DNA of 64,000 nt from Mycolicibacterium vulneris (lineage in GTDB: Bacteria > Actinomycetota > Actinomycetes > Mycobacteriales > Mycobacteriaceae): NCBI RefSeq assembly GCF_002104765.1, contig NZ_NCXM01000027.1:32386-96385 (forward strand). Reading direction: 5' to 3'. Below the pieces are notes generated by a model, which saw nothing but the letters and a program-made list of their open reading frames with translations, had not been told where the DNA came from and did not search any database. Of this stretch, positions 6,769-15,908 are shown one piece after another; the stretch's first letter is position 1; the number at the start of each line of letters is the position of its first letter. The position numbers were made by a program, and so were the translations under genes.

Positions 6769-8178
6769 TTGGCCGAGGACGACACTAACCCATCTGACCT
6801 GCTGGTGATCTTCGGAATCACTGGTGATTTGGCGCGCAAGATGACGTTCCGGGCGTTGTACCGGCTCGAGCGTCGTGACATGCTGAACCACCCGATCGTG
6901 GGTGTGGCCAGTGACGACATCACCATCGAGCAGTTGCAGGATCGGGCGCGCGACGCCATAAAGGCTTCGGGGGAGACGTTCGACCAGGCCGTGTTCGACC
7001 GGCTGGCGGACCGGCTGTCCTATCTGCACGGCGACGTCACCGACGCCGCCCTCTACACGCAGCTCGCCAAGAAGATCCCCTCGGACTCCCATCCGCTCTA
7101 CTACCTCGAAATGCCGCCATCCCTGTTCGCGCCGATCGTGGAAAACCTGGCGAAGGCCGACCTCCTGGAGCGGGCCAGGGTGGCGGTGGAAAAGCCGTTC
7201 GGCCACGACCTGGACTCGGCGCGTGATCTCAACGAGCGGCTGCGCGCGGTGCTCGACGAAGACCAAATCCTGCGCGTGGACCACTTTTTGGGCAAGCAGC
7301 CGGTCGAAGAACTGCAATACCTGCGGTTCGCCAACAACGGCCTGGCCAAGCTGTGGGACCGCGACAGCATCTCCGAAATTCACATCACCATGGCCGAGGA
7401 CTTCGGCATCGAGGACCGCGGCAAGTTCTACGACGCGGTGGGCGCCCTGCGTGACGTGGTGCAAAACCACCTCCTGCAGGTGCTCGCCCTGGTCGCCATG
7501 GAACCCCCGGTCGGGGGGAGCGCCGACGACCTGAACGACAAGAAGGCCGAGGTGTTCCGGGCGATGCCGGCGCTTGATCCGGAGCGTTGCGTTCGCGGGC
7601 AGTACCGTGGCTATACCGACGTCGCCGGTGTGGCAGAGGATTCCACGACCGAAACCTACATCGCGTTGCGCACCGAGATCGACAACTGGCGCTGGGCCGG
7701 GGTGCCGATCTTCCTGCGCGCCGGAAAAGCGTTGCCGGAGAAGGTGACCGAGGTCAGGATGTTCCTGCATCACGTTCCCGGGTTCTCGTTCCTGCCCAAC
7801 CGCCGGCCGCCCGAGTGCAACCAGATCGTGCTGCGCATCGACCCCGATCCCGGGATGCGGCTGCAGTTGTCCGCCCAGGCCGGCGATTCGTGGCACGACG
7901 TTCACCTGGACTCGTCGTTCGCCGAGGATCTCGGCGAACCCGTGCGGCCCTACGAGCGGTTGCTCTACGCCGCGTTCAACGGAGATCGCCAGTTGTTCGC
8001 CCGCGAAGATGCCATCGAAGAGACATGGCGAATCGTGCAGCCCGTGCTGGACAAGCCGGGCCGCATCCACCATTACGACCAGGACTCGTGGGGACCCGAG
8101 GCCGCACAGGCGCTGCTGCGAGGTCACCACAGCTGGCAAGAACCGTGGCTGCCGCGTAGCAAGCCCACCCAACAGTAA
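6769..8178 (+). CDS. zwf: Glucose-6-phosphate 1-dehydrogenase
   Basis: Catalyses oxidation of glucose-6-phosphate to 6-phosphogluconolactone, producing NADPH for the pentose phosphate pathway. The coenzyme motif FGITGDLARKM is near residue 17, the substrate and active-site motif LRVDHFLGKQPVEEL near residue 170, and the length of 469 residues is normal. The TTG start follows GGAGGAG with five bases of spacing. It is followed 14 bases later by 6-phosphogluconate dehydrogenase, so the first and third steps of the oxidative branch are cotranscribed. The order matches Rv1121 (zwf1). Confidence 0.96.
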   Translation: MAEDDTNPSDLLVIFGITGDLARKMTFRALYRLERRDMLNHPIVGVASDDITIEQLQDRARDAIKASGETFDQAVFDRLADRLSYLHGDVTDAALYTQLAKKIPSDSHPLYYLEMPPSLFAPIVENLAKADLLERARVAVEKPFGHDLDSARDLNERLRAVLDEDQILRVDHFLGKQPVEELQYLRFANNGLAKLWDRDSISEIHITMAEDFGIEDRGKFYDAVGALRDVVQNHLLQVLALVAMEPPVGGSADDLNDKKAEVFRAMPALDPERCVRGQYRGYTDVAGVAEDSTTETYIALRTEIDNWRWAGVPIFLRAGKALPEKVTEVRMFLHHVPGFSFLPNRRPPECNQIVLRIDPDPGMRLQLSAQAGDSWHDVHLDSSFAEDLGEPVRPYERLLYAAFNGDRQLFAREDAIEETWRIVQPVLDKPGRIHHYDQDSWGPEAAQALLRGHHSWQEPWLPRSKPTQQ

Positions 8179-8192
8179 AGGAGACACCCACG

Positions 8193-9215
8193 ATGCAGCT
8201 TGGGATGATCGGCCTCGGCAGGATGGGCGCGAACATCGTCCGCCGCGTGGTCACAGACGGACACGAGTGCGTTGTCTACGACCACAACCCCGACGCGGTC
8301 AAGGCGATGGCGGGGGAGGACAAGATCACCGGGGTGTCCTCGCTGCAGGAGCTCGCCGAGAAGCTGACGGCCCCGCGGCTGGTCTGGGTCATGGTCCCGG
8401 CCGGGACGATCACCACGGGTGTGATCGACGAACTGGCCAAGACACTCGACTCCGGAGACATCGTCATCGACGGCGGCAACTCCTACTACCGCGACGACAT
8501 TCGCCACGCGAAGACACTGTCAGAGAGGGGAATTCACTTCCTGGACTGCGGAACAAGCGGCGGGGTGTGGGGCCGGGAACGCGGCTACTGCCTGATGGTC
8601 GGCGGCGACGACGAGGCCTTCTCGCACGCCGAGCCCATCTTCGCCAGCGTCGCACCGGGCGTCGACGCCGCGCCGCGCACACCCGGCCGGGACGGCGAGG
8701 TCGGGCAGGCGGAGAAGGGGTACTTGCACTGCGGGCCGGCCGGTGCCGGGCACTTCGTGAAGATGGTGCACAACGGAATCGAGTACGGCATGATGGCCTC
8801 GCTCGCCGAGGGGCTGAACATCTTGCGCAACGCCGACATCGGCAAGCACGTGCAGGAGGGTGACGCCGAAACGGCGCCGCTGTCGAACCCGGAGTTCTAC
8901 CAGTACGACTTCGACATCCCCGAGGTGGCCGAGGTGTGGCGGCGTGGCAGCGTCATCGGTTCCTGGCTGCTGGACCTGACCGCGATCGCGCTGCACGACT
9001 CGCCCGACCTCAAGGAGTTCTCCGGCCGGGTCTCCGACTCCGGGGAGGGGCGCTGGACCTCCATCGCCGCGATCGAGGAGGGCGTGCCCTCGCCGGTGCT
9101 GACCACCGCGCTGCAGTCCCGGTTCGCCTCGCGCCAGCTCGACGACTTCGCCAACAAAGCGCTCTCGGCGATGCGCAAGCAATTCGGCGGGCACGCGGAG
9201 AAGCCGGCGAACTAG
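8193..9215 (+). CDS. gnd: 6-phosphogluconate dehydrogenase, decarboxylating (short form)
   Basis: Converts 6-phosphogluconate to ribulose-5-phosphate with CO2 release. The Rossmann motif MQLGMIGLGRMGANIVRR opens the protein, the substrate motif DCGTSGGVWGRERGY follows near residue 114, and the catalytic helix HFVKMVHNGIEYGMM near residue 187 carries the catalytic lysine and HNG(I/V)EY signature. At 340 residues it is the short, NAD-preferring-type form (Rv1122/gnd2-like) rather than the 470-residue enzyme. AAGGAG precedes the ATG and it forms an operon with zwf. Confidence 0.95.
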   Translation: MQLGMIGLGRMGANIVRRVVTDGHECVVYDHNPDAVKAMAGEDKITGVSSLQELAEKLTAPRLVWVMVPAGTITTGVIDELAKTLDSGDIVIDGGNSYYRDDIRHAKTLSERGIHFLDCGTSGGVWGRERGYCLMVGGDDEAFSHAEPIFASVAPGVDAAPRTPGRDGEVGQAEKGYLHCGPAGAGHFVKMVHNGIEYGMMASLAEGLNILRNADIGKHVQEGDAETAPLSNPEFYQYDFDIPEVAEVWRRGSVIGSWLLDLTAIALHDSPDLKEFSGRVSDSGEGRWTSIAAIEEGVPSPVLTTALQSRFASRQLDDFANKALSAMRKQFGGHAEKPAN

Positions 9216-9228
9216 CCTCGCCGACCGG

Positions 9229-10092
9229 TCAACGGCGGTTGACGAACGCCACCACCGCGTCGCTGAACGCGTCGTTGTCGTCGCCGGCCGCGGTGTGCCC
9301 GGCGTTGGACAGCTCGACGAACTCGGCGCGCGGCACGGTGGCCAGGAAGTGCCGAACGCCCTCGGGGCTCACCACGTCGGACAGCTTGCCGCGGATCAGC
9401 AGGACGGGGATCGTCAGGTTCTTGGCGGCCTGCTCGAAGCTTTCGGTGCGCAGTTCGGGATCGTCGCCGGGCTTGGTCATGAAGGCGGGATCCCAGTGCC
9501 AATACCAGCGGCCGTCGCGCAGGCGCAGGTTCTTCTTCAACCCCTCGGGGCTGCGCGGCTTGCTCCGGTAGGGCAGGTAGGCGGCGACGGCGTCGGCGGC
9601 CTGCTCCAGCGAGTCGAAACCGTCGAGGCCGCTGAACATGAAGTCGCGGATGCGGGCGCTGCCGCCCTTTTCGAATCGGGGCACCACGTCGACGAGCACC
9701 AACCGCGTGACCTGCGCGGGACCGGCCCGGTGAGCGGCGAGGATGCCGGTCAGCCCGCCCATGCTGGCCCCGATGATCGTCACCGGCCGGCCGATCGCGT
9801 CCAGCACCCGCAAGACGTCGCCGGTGAGCGTCTCGATCTCGTAGTCGGCGTCGGGGGAGCGTGCGCTGTCCCCGTGTCCGCGGGAATCCAGCGCCACCAC
9901 GTGCAGTCCCTCGTCGGCCAGCGTCTGGCCGGTGTTTTTCCAGGAAAACCGGTTCTGGCCGCCACCGTGCAACATCAGGATGCTCGGTCGCCCGGCCCCG
10001 TCGGAGCCGCGATTCCATTCGTCGGCGACCAGGGTGATCCCGTCGACGCCGGCAAACTCAATCGTCTCGGGACTGCTGCTGACGGTACTCAT
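9229..10092 (-). CDS. bpoB: Alpha/beta hydrolase, BpoB-like
   Basis: 287-residue alpha/beta hydrolase. Oxyanion region LMLHGGGQNRFSW, nucleophile elbow IGASMGGLTG near residue 105, acid in LLIRGKLSDVVSPEG, and catalytic histidine in LSNAGHTAAGDD are all in order. By position it is Rv1123c, historically named bpoB for a cofactor-free bromoperoxidase; a general esterase or hydrolase role is at least as likely. It converges with the gnd operon with 13 bases between, and there is no signal peptide. Confidence 0.85.
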   Translation of the reverse strand: MSTVSSSPETIEFAGVDGITLVADEWNRGSDGAGRPSILMLHGGGQNRFSWKNTGQTLADEGLHVVALDSRGHGDSARSPDADYEIETLTGDVLRVLDAIGRPVTIIGASMGGLTGILAAHRAGPAQVTRLVLVDVVPRFEKGGSARIRDFMFSGLDGFDSLEQAADAVAAYLPYRSKPRSPEGLKKNLRLRDGRWYWHWDPAFMTKPGDDPELRTESFEQAAKNLTIPVLLIRGKLSDVVSPEGVRHFLATVPRAEFVELSNAGHTAAGDDNDAFSDAVVAFVNRR

Positions 10093-10214
10093 GCGACCTG
10101 ACGTTACATAGGCCGGTTAAGCACTGTTGCGCGGGTGGACGAGGCGGTGAATTTTCGTCGCCGGCGGGGTCTATCAAGGGCAGAGACCAACGAGCCGTCA
10201 AGGAGGCCCCGGAC

Positions 10215-10691
10215 ATGCCATCGATCACCCCGTCGTTGTGGTTCGACGACAACCTGGAGGAGGCCGCCAAGTTCTACACCTCGGTGTTCCCCAAGTCGCA
10301 CATCGAGGGCTTCAACGAGACCACCGACGCCGGACCGGGGGAGCCGGGCACGGTCCTGTCCGGCAGCTTCGTGCTGGACGGCACCCGGTTCATCGGGATC
10401 AACGGCGGTCCGCACTTCCGGTTCACCGAGGCGGTCTCGTTCACGATCCACTGCAAGGACCAGGACGAGGTGGACTACTACTGGGACCGGCTGAGCGACG
10501 GCGGCGAGGAATCGCAATGCGGCTGGCTCAAAGACCGCTTCGGGATGAGCTGGCAAATCGTCCCGGATCGGCTCTACGAACTGATCGGCGACCCCGACCG
10601 CGCGCGGGCGGCGGCGGCCACCAACGCGATGTATGGCATGCGCAAGATCATCGTCGCCGAGTTGGAACGAGCCGCCGCGCTGCAACGGTGA
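10215..10691 (+). CDS. PhnB-like VOC protein (3-demethylubiquinone methyltransferase-like fold)
   Basis: 158-residue single-domain PhnB-type protein. Family features: the TPSLWFDDNLEEAAKFYTSV opening, the VLDGTRFIGINGG turn, the FTIHCKDQDEVDYYWDRLSD helix and SQCGWLKDRFGMSWQIVP, which is characteristic of this group. AAGGAGG lies upstream of the ATG. Members are often annotated as demethylubiquinone methyltransferases, but the fold is metalloenzyme-like and the activity is unproven. It stands alone between a divergent hydrolase and ephC. Confidence 0.85.
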   Translation: MPSITPSLWFDDNLEEAAKFYTSVFPKSHIEGFNETTDAGPGEPGTVLSGSFVLDGTRFIGINGGPHFRFTEAVSFTIHCKDQDEVDYYWDRLSDGGEESQCGWLKDRFGMSWQIVPDRLYELIGDPDRARAAAATNAMYGMRKIIVAELERAAALQR

Positions 10692-10799
10692 AAACTTCTG
10701 GTACAGCGACGGTTTGACCCTCTGTCGACCAGGGTCGGTGTGTCGCGCGGCCGCACAGGTTAGGTTGATCCCTGCGGAGACGTCGAGCAGGGAGTGAAC

Positions 10800-11708
10800 A
10801 TGGCGGAACCAGGCTGGATCGACGTGACCGGCCCTGCGGGGGATCTCAAGGCCCTCACCTGGGGGCCAGACGACGGTCCCATCGCGCTGTGCCTGCACGG
10901 CTTCCCCGACACCCCCTACGGCTGGCGCAAGGTCGCCCCCCGGCTGGCCGAGGCGGGGTGGCGGGTGATCGCGCCCTTCATGCGCGGATACGCGCCGTCG
11001 TCGATCCCGGTCGACGGCAGCTATCAGGTGGGCGCGCTGATGGACGACGCCCTGCGGGTGCGCACGGCCGCGGGCGGCACCGAGAACGACGTGGTCATCG
11101 GCCACGACTGGGGCGCGATCGCCGGCACCGGCCTGGCCGCCATGCCCGACAGTCCGTTCACCAAGGCGGTGATCATGTCGGTGCCGCCGTCGGCGGCATT
11201 CCGCCGGCGCGGCGGTGGCGCGGCCGAGCGGGGCCGGCTGGTGGCCCATCTGGCGCGCCAGGTCTTCCGCAGCTGGTACATCATGTACTTCCAATTGCCT
11301 TGGCTGCCTGAACGTTCCGCGTCCTGGGTGTTGCCACTGCTGTGGCGCCGATGGTCGCCCGGTTATCGCGCCGACGAGGACTTGCGTCACGTCGACGCGG
11401 CGATCGGGGCGCCGGAAAGCTGGCGCGCGGCGCTGGGTCCCTACCGCGCCACCATTCGCAACACCCGGCCGTCGGCGCGGTACGCCGCCTTGAACCGGTT
11501 GTGGACCGAAGAACCCGTGCTGCCGTGCCTGTACCTGCACGGTCGCGACGACGGTTGCATGACACCGGCTTTCGCGCGGTGGGCCGAAAAGGTGCTGCCC
11601 GCGGGCAGCGAGGTCGGCATCGTCGAACACGCCGGCCATTTCCTGCAACTCGAGCAGCCCGACAAGGTCGCCGACCTGGTGCTCGGGTTCATCGGCTCAC
11701 CGGGCTGA
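10800..11708 (+). CDS. ephC: Epoxide-hydrolase-like alpha/beta hydrolase, EphC
   Basis: 303-residue alpha/beta hydrolase of the epoxide hydrolase group. The oxyanion motif CLHGFPDTPYGW near residue 31, aspartate nucleophile in VIGHDWGAIAG near residue 102, and catalytic histidine in VEHAGHFLQLEQP near residue 280 are present. AGGGAG favours the ATG at 10800 over a GTG six bases earlier. It is four bases from the next gene, so the two are cotranscribed. Order and identity match Rv1124 (ephC). Haloalkane dehalogenase is the alternative activity for the same fold. Confidence 0.85.
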   Translation: MAEPGWIDVTGPAGDLKALTWGPDDGPIALCLHGFPDTPYGWRKVAPRLAEAGWRVIAPFMRGYAPSSIPVDGSYQVGALMDDALRVRTAAGGTENDVVIGHDWGAIAGTGLAAMPDSPFTKAVIMSVPPSAAFRRRGGGAAERGRLVAHLARQVFRSWYIMYFQLPWLPERSASWVLPLLWRRWSPGYRADEDLRHVDAAIGAPESWRAALGPYRATIRNTRPSARYAALNRLWTEEPVLPCLYLHGRDDGCMTPAFARWAEKVLPAGSEVGIVEHAGHFLQLEQPDKVADLVLGFIGSPG

Positions 11709-11712
11709 CACC

Positions 11713-12966
11713 ATGGCTCGGGCCGTGTCGGGGCACCGGATGGCTGCCGTCGACGCGCAGTTCTACTGGATGTCGGCCAAGATCCCCAGCGACGAGTTCC
11801 TGCTCTACGCGTTCGACGGTGAGCCCGCCGACTACGCGCGTGCCGTCGACCAACTCTGCTTGCGGGCCAACGCCGAGCCCGCGCTGACGATGCGGGTGCG
11901 GGACCGAGGCCGATGGCGCTACCCGCGGTGGGTGCCGGTGGCCGCCACGCCCGAGCAGGTGGTCCACCACGACCTCGCCGAGCAGAACTGGGACGGCGCC
12001 CTGGCGGCCGTCGCCGGCCTCGCCGAGGACCAGCTGGACGTCCGGCGAATGGCCTGGCGGCTGCACGTCTTCACCCCGGTGCGCGGCATTCCCGGCGTCA
12101 CCGGATCCGGCGCCGTGGCGGTGTTGCAGGTCGCGCATGCGCTGGCCGACGGCGCCCGCTCCGCGGCGATGGCGGCGTGGCTGTTCGGCCGGCCGGACCG
12201 GGTTCCGGAGGTGCCCAGGCCGCGGCCGGGCTTCCTGCCCTGGCGAGCCGTCCAGGCGGCACGCGCCCATCGCCGGCTGGAGCGCGACATCCGCGCGGGC
12301 CTGCTGGCCCCCGGCGCGGGGTCGCGTCCGCTGCTGCCGACGAATGCGCGTCCCGAGGGCGCCCGCGCGGTGCGGACGTTGGTGCGACACCGTTCGCAGC
12401 TGCCCGGCCCCACGATCACCATCGGCGTGCTGAGCGCGGTATCGCAGGCCCTGTCCAATCTGCTTGATGGGCAATGCGATTCGCTGGGTGCGGAGGTTCC
12501 TATGGCCAAGTCCGGTGCGGCACGGGCGCACAACCACTTCGGCAACATCGTCGTGGGGCTCTACCCGAGGCTCGGGCCGGACGCGCGCGCCGAGCGGATC
12601 GCGGCCGACCTGGCCAACGGCCGGCGCCGCTTCGAGCACCCGGCCACCCGGGCCGCCGACCGCGCGTTCGCGGCGGTGCCGGCCGGGTTGCTGCGTTGGG
12701 GCATAGGGCAATTCGATGTCGAGGAGCGCGCGACGCAGGTGTCCGGCAACACCGTGGTGTCCAGCGTCAACCGCGGGGCCGCCGATCTTAGCTTCGGCGG
12801 CGCGCCGGTGGTGCTGACGTCGGGGTATCCGGCGCTGTCGCCGATGATGGGGCTGACGCACGGCGTGCACGGCATCGGCGACACCATCGCGATCAGCGTG
12901 CACGCGGCGGCCTCGGCCGTGCCCGACGTCGACGCCTACCTGGCGCTGCTCGATGCGGCGCTCTAG
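11713..12966 (+). CDS. WES/DGAT-like acyltransferase (condensation-domain fold)
   Basis: 417-residue protein related to wax-ester synthase/diacylglycerol acyltransferases. The catalytic HxxxDG signature is visible as VAHALADGARSA near residue 140, and the second half has the NHFGNIVVGLYPRLG and VSSVNRGAADLSFGG segments typical of the C-terminal domain. Equivalent by position to Rv1125. It would transfer an acyl group from CoA to an alcohol or sugar acceptor, but acceptor and product are unknown. It follows ephC directly and converges on the downstream pair. Confidence 0.78.
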   Translation: MARAVSGHRMAAVDAQFYWMSAKIPSDEFLLYAFDGEPADYARAVDQLCLRANAEPALTMRVRDRGRWRYPRWVPVAATPEQVVHHDLAEQNWDGALAAVAGLAEDQLDVRRMAWRLHVFTPVRGIPGVTGSGAVAVLQVAHALADGARSAAMAAWLFGRPDRVPEVPRPRPGFLPWRAVQAARAHRRLERDIRAGLLAPGAGSRPLLPTNARPEGARAVRTLVRHRSQLPGPTITIGVLSAVSQALSNLLDGQCDSLGAEVPMAKSGAARAHNHFGNIVVGLYPRLGPDARAERIAADLANGRRRFEHPATRAADRAFAAVPAGLLRWGIGQFDVEERATQVSGNTVVSSVNRGAADLSFGGAPVVLTSGYPALSPMMGLTHGVHGIGDTIAISVHAAASAVPDVDAYLALLDAAL

Positions 12967-12980
12967 CTATTGCGCTGTAA

Positions 12981-13595
12981 CTATTGCGCGTCGCCGGATC
13001 TGGCCGCCTCTTCGCGGGTCAGGCCGGCGGCGACGATCAGCTCTTCGTGTAGCTCGAACCACACTGTGTGGTAGGAGTCGATTAACGGCCGGGTCAGCCA
13101 GGTGGTCTCTCCGGCCTTGACCTTGTTCAGTGCCGCAACCAGTTTGGCCGCGTAGGCGCTCAGCCGCGGCAGTTGTGCCGCGGCGGCCTCAATGATCGGC
13201 ATCGTGCGGGCGTGCACGTCGTCGAGGCGGGCCAGCACCGCGGCGTCGTAGGCGGCGTCGTCGTGGGCGTTGGGGACGCCGTCCGGCCCGCCCTTGAGCT
13301 GCCAATCCGTCACAAGACGCTTGAAGTCGGCGTTGACGGCGCGGAAGTCGTCGTAGGCGGCCGCCATCGCTTTTGGATCGATGCCCTTGCGTTCCTCGGC
13401 GAGCAGCGCCGCAAGCCTGTCTGTCCCGCTGAGGGTGATCCGCAACGTCGCGCCTTCGGTCAGCAGGCCCGCCGCGGTCAACCGCTCGACAACGGGGGTG
13501 ATGTCGGCAAGGTCCGCATCCAGCGTCGCGGCGAGGTCGGCGCGACTCACCCGTCCCTTGAGCCGAACCCCCTGCAGCACAGCCAATTCGGTCAC
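12981..13595 (-). CDS. Conserved protein coupled to the short PPDK-like gene
   Basis: 204-residue mostly helical protein (Rv1126c-like). The first 60 residues read as a winged-helix-like domain (VLQGVRLKGRVSRADLAATL, VVERLTAAGLLTEG) and the rest is a helical bundle. The GTG start overlaps the stop of the PPDK-like gene by four bases, so translation is coupled. The coupling suggests a partner or regulator for that enzyme. No known catalytic motif is seen. Confidence 0.72.
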   Translation of the reverse strand: MTELAVLQGVRLKGRVSRADLAATLDADLADITPVVERLTAAGLLTEGATLRITLSGTDRLAALLAEERKGIDPKAMAAAYDDFRAVNADFKRLVTDWQLKGGPDGVPNAHDDAAYDAAVLARLDDVHARTMPIIEAAAAQLPRLSAYAAKLVAALNKVKAGETTWLTRPLIDSYHTVWFELHEELIVAAGLTREEAARSGDAQ

Positions 13596-15166
13596 GATGC
13601 GGACCCCGGTGTCAGGCGCAGCGCGGTCAGCATCACGGTCAACGGCGTCGCCGACACCACGTCGGCCTGCCCGCTGTCCAGGGCGGCGCGCACCGCGGCC
13701 TCGGAGCTGTCGTCCAGTCGCACGTGGTCGCCCGCGGCGTGGGCGCGCAGCGGGCTGATCCGCCGTGCAATGTCGGCCAGTTCACGCAGTTCCGGCGTGT
13801 CGTCTTCCGACCACGCGGATAGGCTCAGATTGCCTTCGCGCACTTCGCCTTCGGCGCCGTCGACGGTGATGTGCTTGCCGGCCAGCGCTGCCGCGACCCC
13901 GTGGCCGCAGCCCACCACCGCCACCCGGCCCAGTTCGCGGCTGACCACCGCCGCATGGCTGGAGGCGCCGCCGACCTCGGTGACGATGCCCTGCGCGGCC
14001 AGCATGCCCGACACGTCTTCGGGCCTGGTGTGATCGCGCACCAGGATCACCCGCTCGCCGCGATCGACGGCGCGCAGCGCCTCGTCGACGTCGGTGTACG
14101 CCTTGCCCGACGCCACGCCCGGGCACGCCGGTAGGCCCTTGGCCAATAGCGGTGCCGCCAAACGTATTTCGGGCTGCAACGCCGGTTGCAGCAGGGTCTG
14201 GACGTGCGCCGGGGTCACCCGGCGCAATGTCTCCGCGTCATCGATGAGTCCCTCGTGCCGCAGCTGCAGTGCCGTGCGCACGGCCGCCTGCGCCGACCGT
14301 TCCGCCGCCCGCGTCTGCAACAGCCACAGCTTGCCGTCCTCGACGGTGAATTCGATCTCCTGGATGTCGGAGTCCAGCCGTTCCAAGGTGCGGGCGGCAC
14401 CGATCAGTTCGTCGTAGACGGCGGGCTGTTCGTCACGCAGCGCGACGATCGGTTCGACGTCGACCGATCCCGACACCACGTCGTCGCCCTGGCCGCCGGG
14501 CAGCCATTCGCCGAACGGTTCGTTGTCGCCGGTGATCGGATTGCGGGAAAAGAACGCTCCAGCACCGGAATTGGGGCCGTGGTTGCCGAATACCATCGCC
14601 TGCACGACCACGGCGGTGCCGTGCTGATCGTCGATTCCGTAGTGGGCGCGATAGGCGATCGCGCGGGGCGAATTCCACGAGGCGAATACCGCCTCGATGC
14701 CGGCGCGCAACTGCGCGTACGGGTCGGAGGGCACGTGCTCGGCGCCGCCGACGATGCGCAGATACATGTCCGAAAACCGCCGGCGCGTGTCTCGGGCGAA
14801 CGCTTGGTCACCGGTCGCCGCCAGCGCCTGCTCGACGTCCTCGTTGATGCCGAGGTCCAGGATGGTGTCCATCATGCCCGGCATGGACCGGGTGGCTCCG
14901 GAGCGCACGCTGACCAACAGGGGATGAGGGCCCTGGCCGAACGTGCGCGAGGTCTGCGCCTCCAGCCAGCGCATCCGGTCGAGCACATCGTCCCAGACGG
15001 CGTCCATGGTTGCCGCGGGGTCGGCGAGATACCGCAGGCCCACCGCGGTGGTGATGCAGAACGCCGGCGGCACCGGCAGGTTGTGCCGGCGCATCGCCTC
15101 GATGCCGTGACCCTTATTGCCCAGCAGCTCCCGCGGGTGGCTCGATGTGCCGTCCAGCAACACCAC
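13592..15166 (-). CDS. ppdK: Short pyruvate phosphate dikinase-like phosphotransferase, PpdK
   Basis: Contains the ATP-grasp domain (ELLGNKGHGIEAMRRHNLPV, LLVSVRSGATRSMPGMMDT, VFGNHGPNSGAGAFFSRNP) and the phosphohistidine domain with the catalytic histidine in TEVGGASSHAAVVSRELG. The C-terminal PEP/pyruvate-binding barrel of classical 870-residue PPDK is absent; the protein ends shortly after the swivelling domain, as in Rv1127c of about 490 residues. It can therefore form the phosphohistidine but must use another protein or acceptor for the second half-reaction. The start is uncertain: a GTG at 15166 gives a product opening VVLLDGTSSHP; the frame stays open upstream. Confidence 0.82.
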   Translation of the reverse strand: MVLLDGTSSHPRELLGNKGHGIEAMRRHNLPVPPAFCITTAVGLRYLADPAATMDAVWDDVLDRMRWLEAQTSRTFGQGPHPLLVSVRSGATRSMPGMMDTILDLGINEDVEQALAATGDQAFARDTRRRFSDMYLRIVGGAEHVPSDPYAQLRAGIEAVFASWNSPRAIAYRAHYGIDDQHGTAVVVQAMVFGNHGPNSGAGAFFSRNPITGDNEPFGEWLPGGQGDDVVSGSVDVEPIVALRDEQPAVYDELIGAARTLERLDSDIQEIEFTVEDGKLWLLQTRAAERSAQAAVRTALQLRHEGLIDDAETLRRVTPAHVQTLLQPALQPEIRLAAPLLAKGLPACPGVASGKAYTDVDEALRAVDRGERVILVRDHTRPEDVSGMLAAQGIVTEVGGASSHAAVVSRELGRVAVVGCGHGVAAALAGKHITVDGAEGEVREGNLSLSAWSEDDTPELRELADIARRISPLRAHAAGDHVRLDDSSEAAVRAALDSGQADVVSATPLTVMLTALRLTPGSAS

Positions 15167-15386
15167 GGAGTGCTCGGTAGGCGCAGACCCACGGCCGCTT
15201 GACGCTTTGCGGTGGGCGCCGCTGCCTCGTGCGGTGCCAGCCGTGGTGCACCCCCTTGGTGGTGTGGCTACTGATCGGGCCGACGTCGGAACGCCCGCTA
15301 TGTTCCCACACGGACCAGCGGATAAAGCGGGGTAGCTGCTCGCGGCTCTTGTGGTGCCACCCTGCTCATGATCTAGGTTTGCAGTT

Positions 15387-15908
15387 ATGACTTCATATGG
15401 CACGTTCCATGACGTCGGAGTACTGATCCTGCGGCTGGTGTTGGGCGTGACGCTGGCCGCGCATGGCTACAACAAGTTCTTCGGCGGTGGCCGCATCCCG
15501 GGCACCGCGCGCTGGTTCGAGAGCATCGGCATGAAGCCCGGCAAGTTCCACGCCACCGTGGCGGCGACCACGGAGATGGCCGCCGGCTTGGGCCTGGCCG
15601 CCGGGTTTCTCACCCCGATCCCGGCGGCGGGTTTCGTCTCGCTGATGCTGGTCGCGGCCTGGACGGTGCACCGCGCCAACGGCTTCTTCATCGTCAAGGA
15701 GGGCTGGGAGTACAACCTGGTGCTGGCGGTCAGCGCCGTGGGCGTGGCCACACTGGGCGCGGGCAAGTACAGCCTGGACTACCTGGTCTTCGGGAAGAAC
15801 TGGTTCGACGGCTGGCAGGGCCTGGTGATCTCGGCGGGGTTGGGCCTGGCCGGCGCCATCGGTCAGCTGGCGATCTTCTACCGCCCGCCGGCCAAGCAAG
15901 TCGGTTAG
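15387..15908 (+). CDS. DoxX-family membrane protein
   Basis: 173-residue membrane protein with four predicted helices: VLILRLVLGVTLAAHGYNKF, an ATTEMAAGLGLAAGF segment, VSLMLVAAWTVHRANG and LVISAGLGLAGAIGQLAIFY. The GYNKFFGG motif after helix 1 is typical of DoxX. Mycobacterial DoxX works with superoxide dismutase and the thiosulfate sulfurtransferase SseA in a membrane oxidoreductase complex; whether this copy does so is unknown. It ends one base before the convergent HNH gene. Confidence 0.85.
   Translation: MTSYGTFHDVGVLILRLVLGVTLAAHGYNKFFGGGRIPGTARWFESIGMKPGKFHATVAATTEMAAGLGLAAGFLTPIPAAGFVSLMLVAAWTVHRANGFFIVKEGWEYNLVLAVSAVGVATLGAGKYSLDYLVFGKNWFDGWQGLVISAGLGLAGAIGQLAIFYRPPAKQVG

Noticed and set aside
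6730..8187. 485-codon open frame antisense to zwf
   Set aside because: Mirror of the codon bias of a highly conserved gene; no family resemblance.
10104..11648. Long open frame antisense to the PhnB and ephC genes
   Set aside because: Low-complexity composition without motifs; both sense genes are unmistakable.
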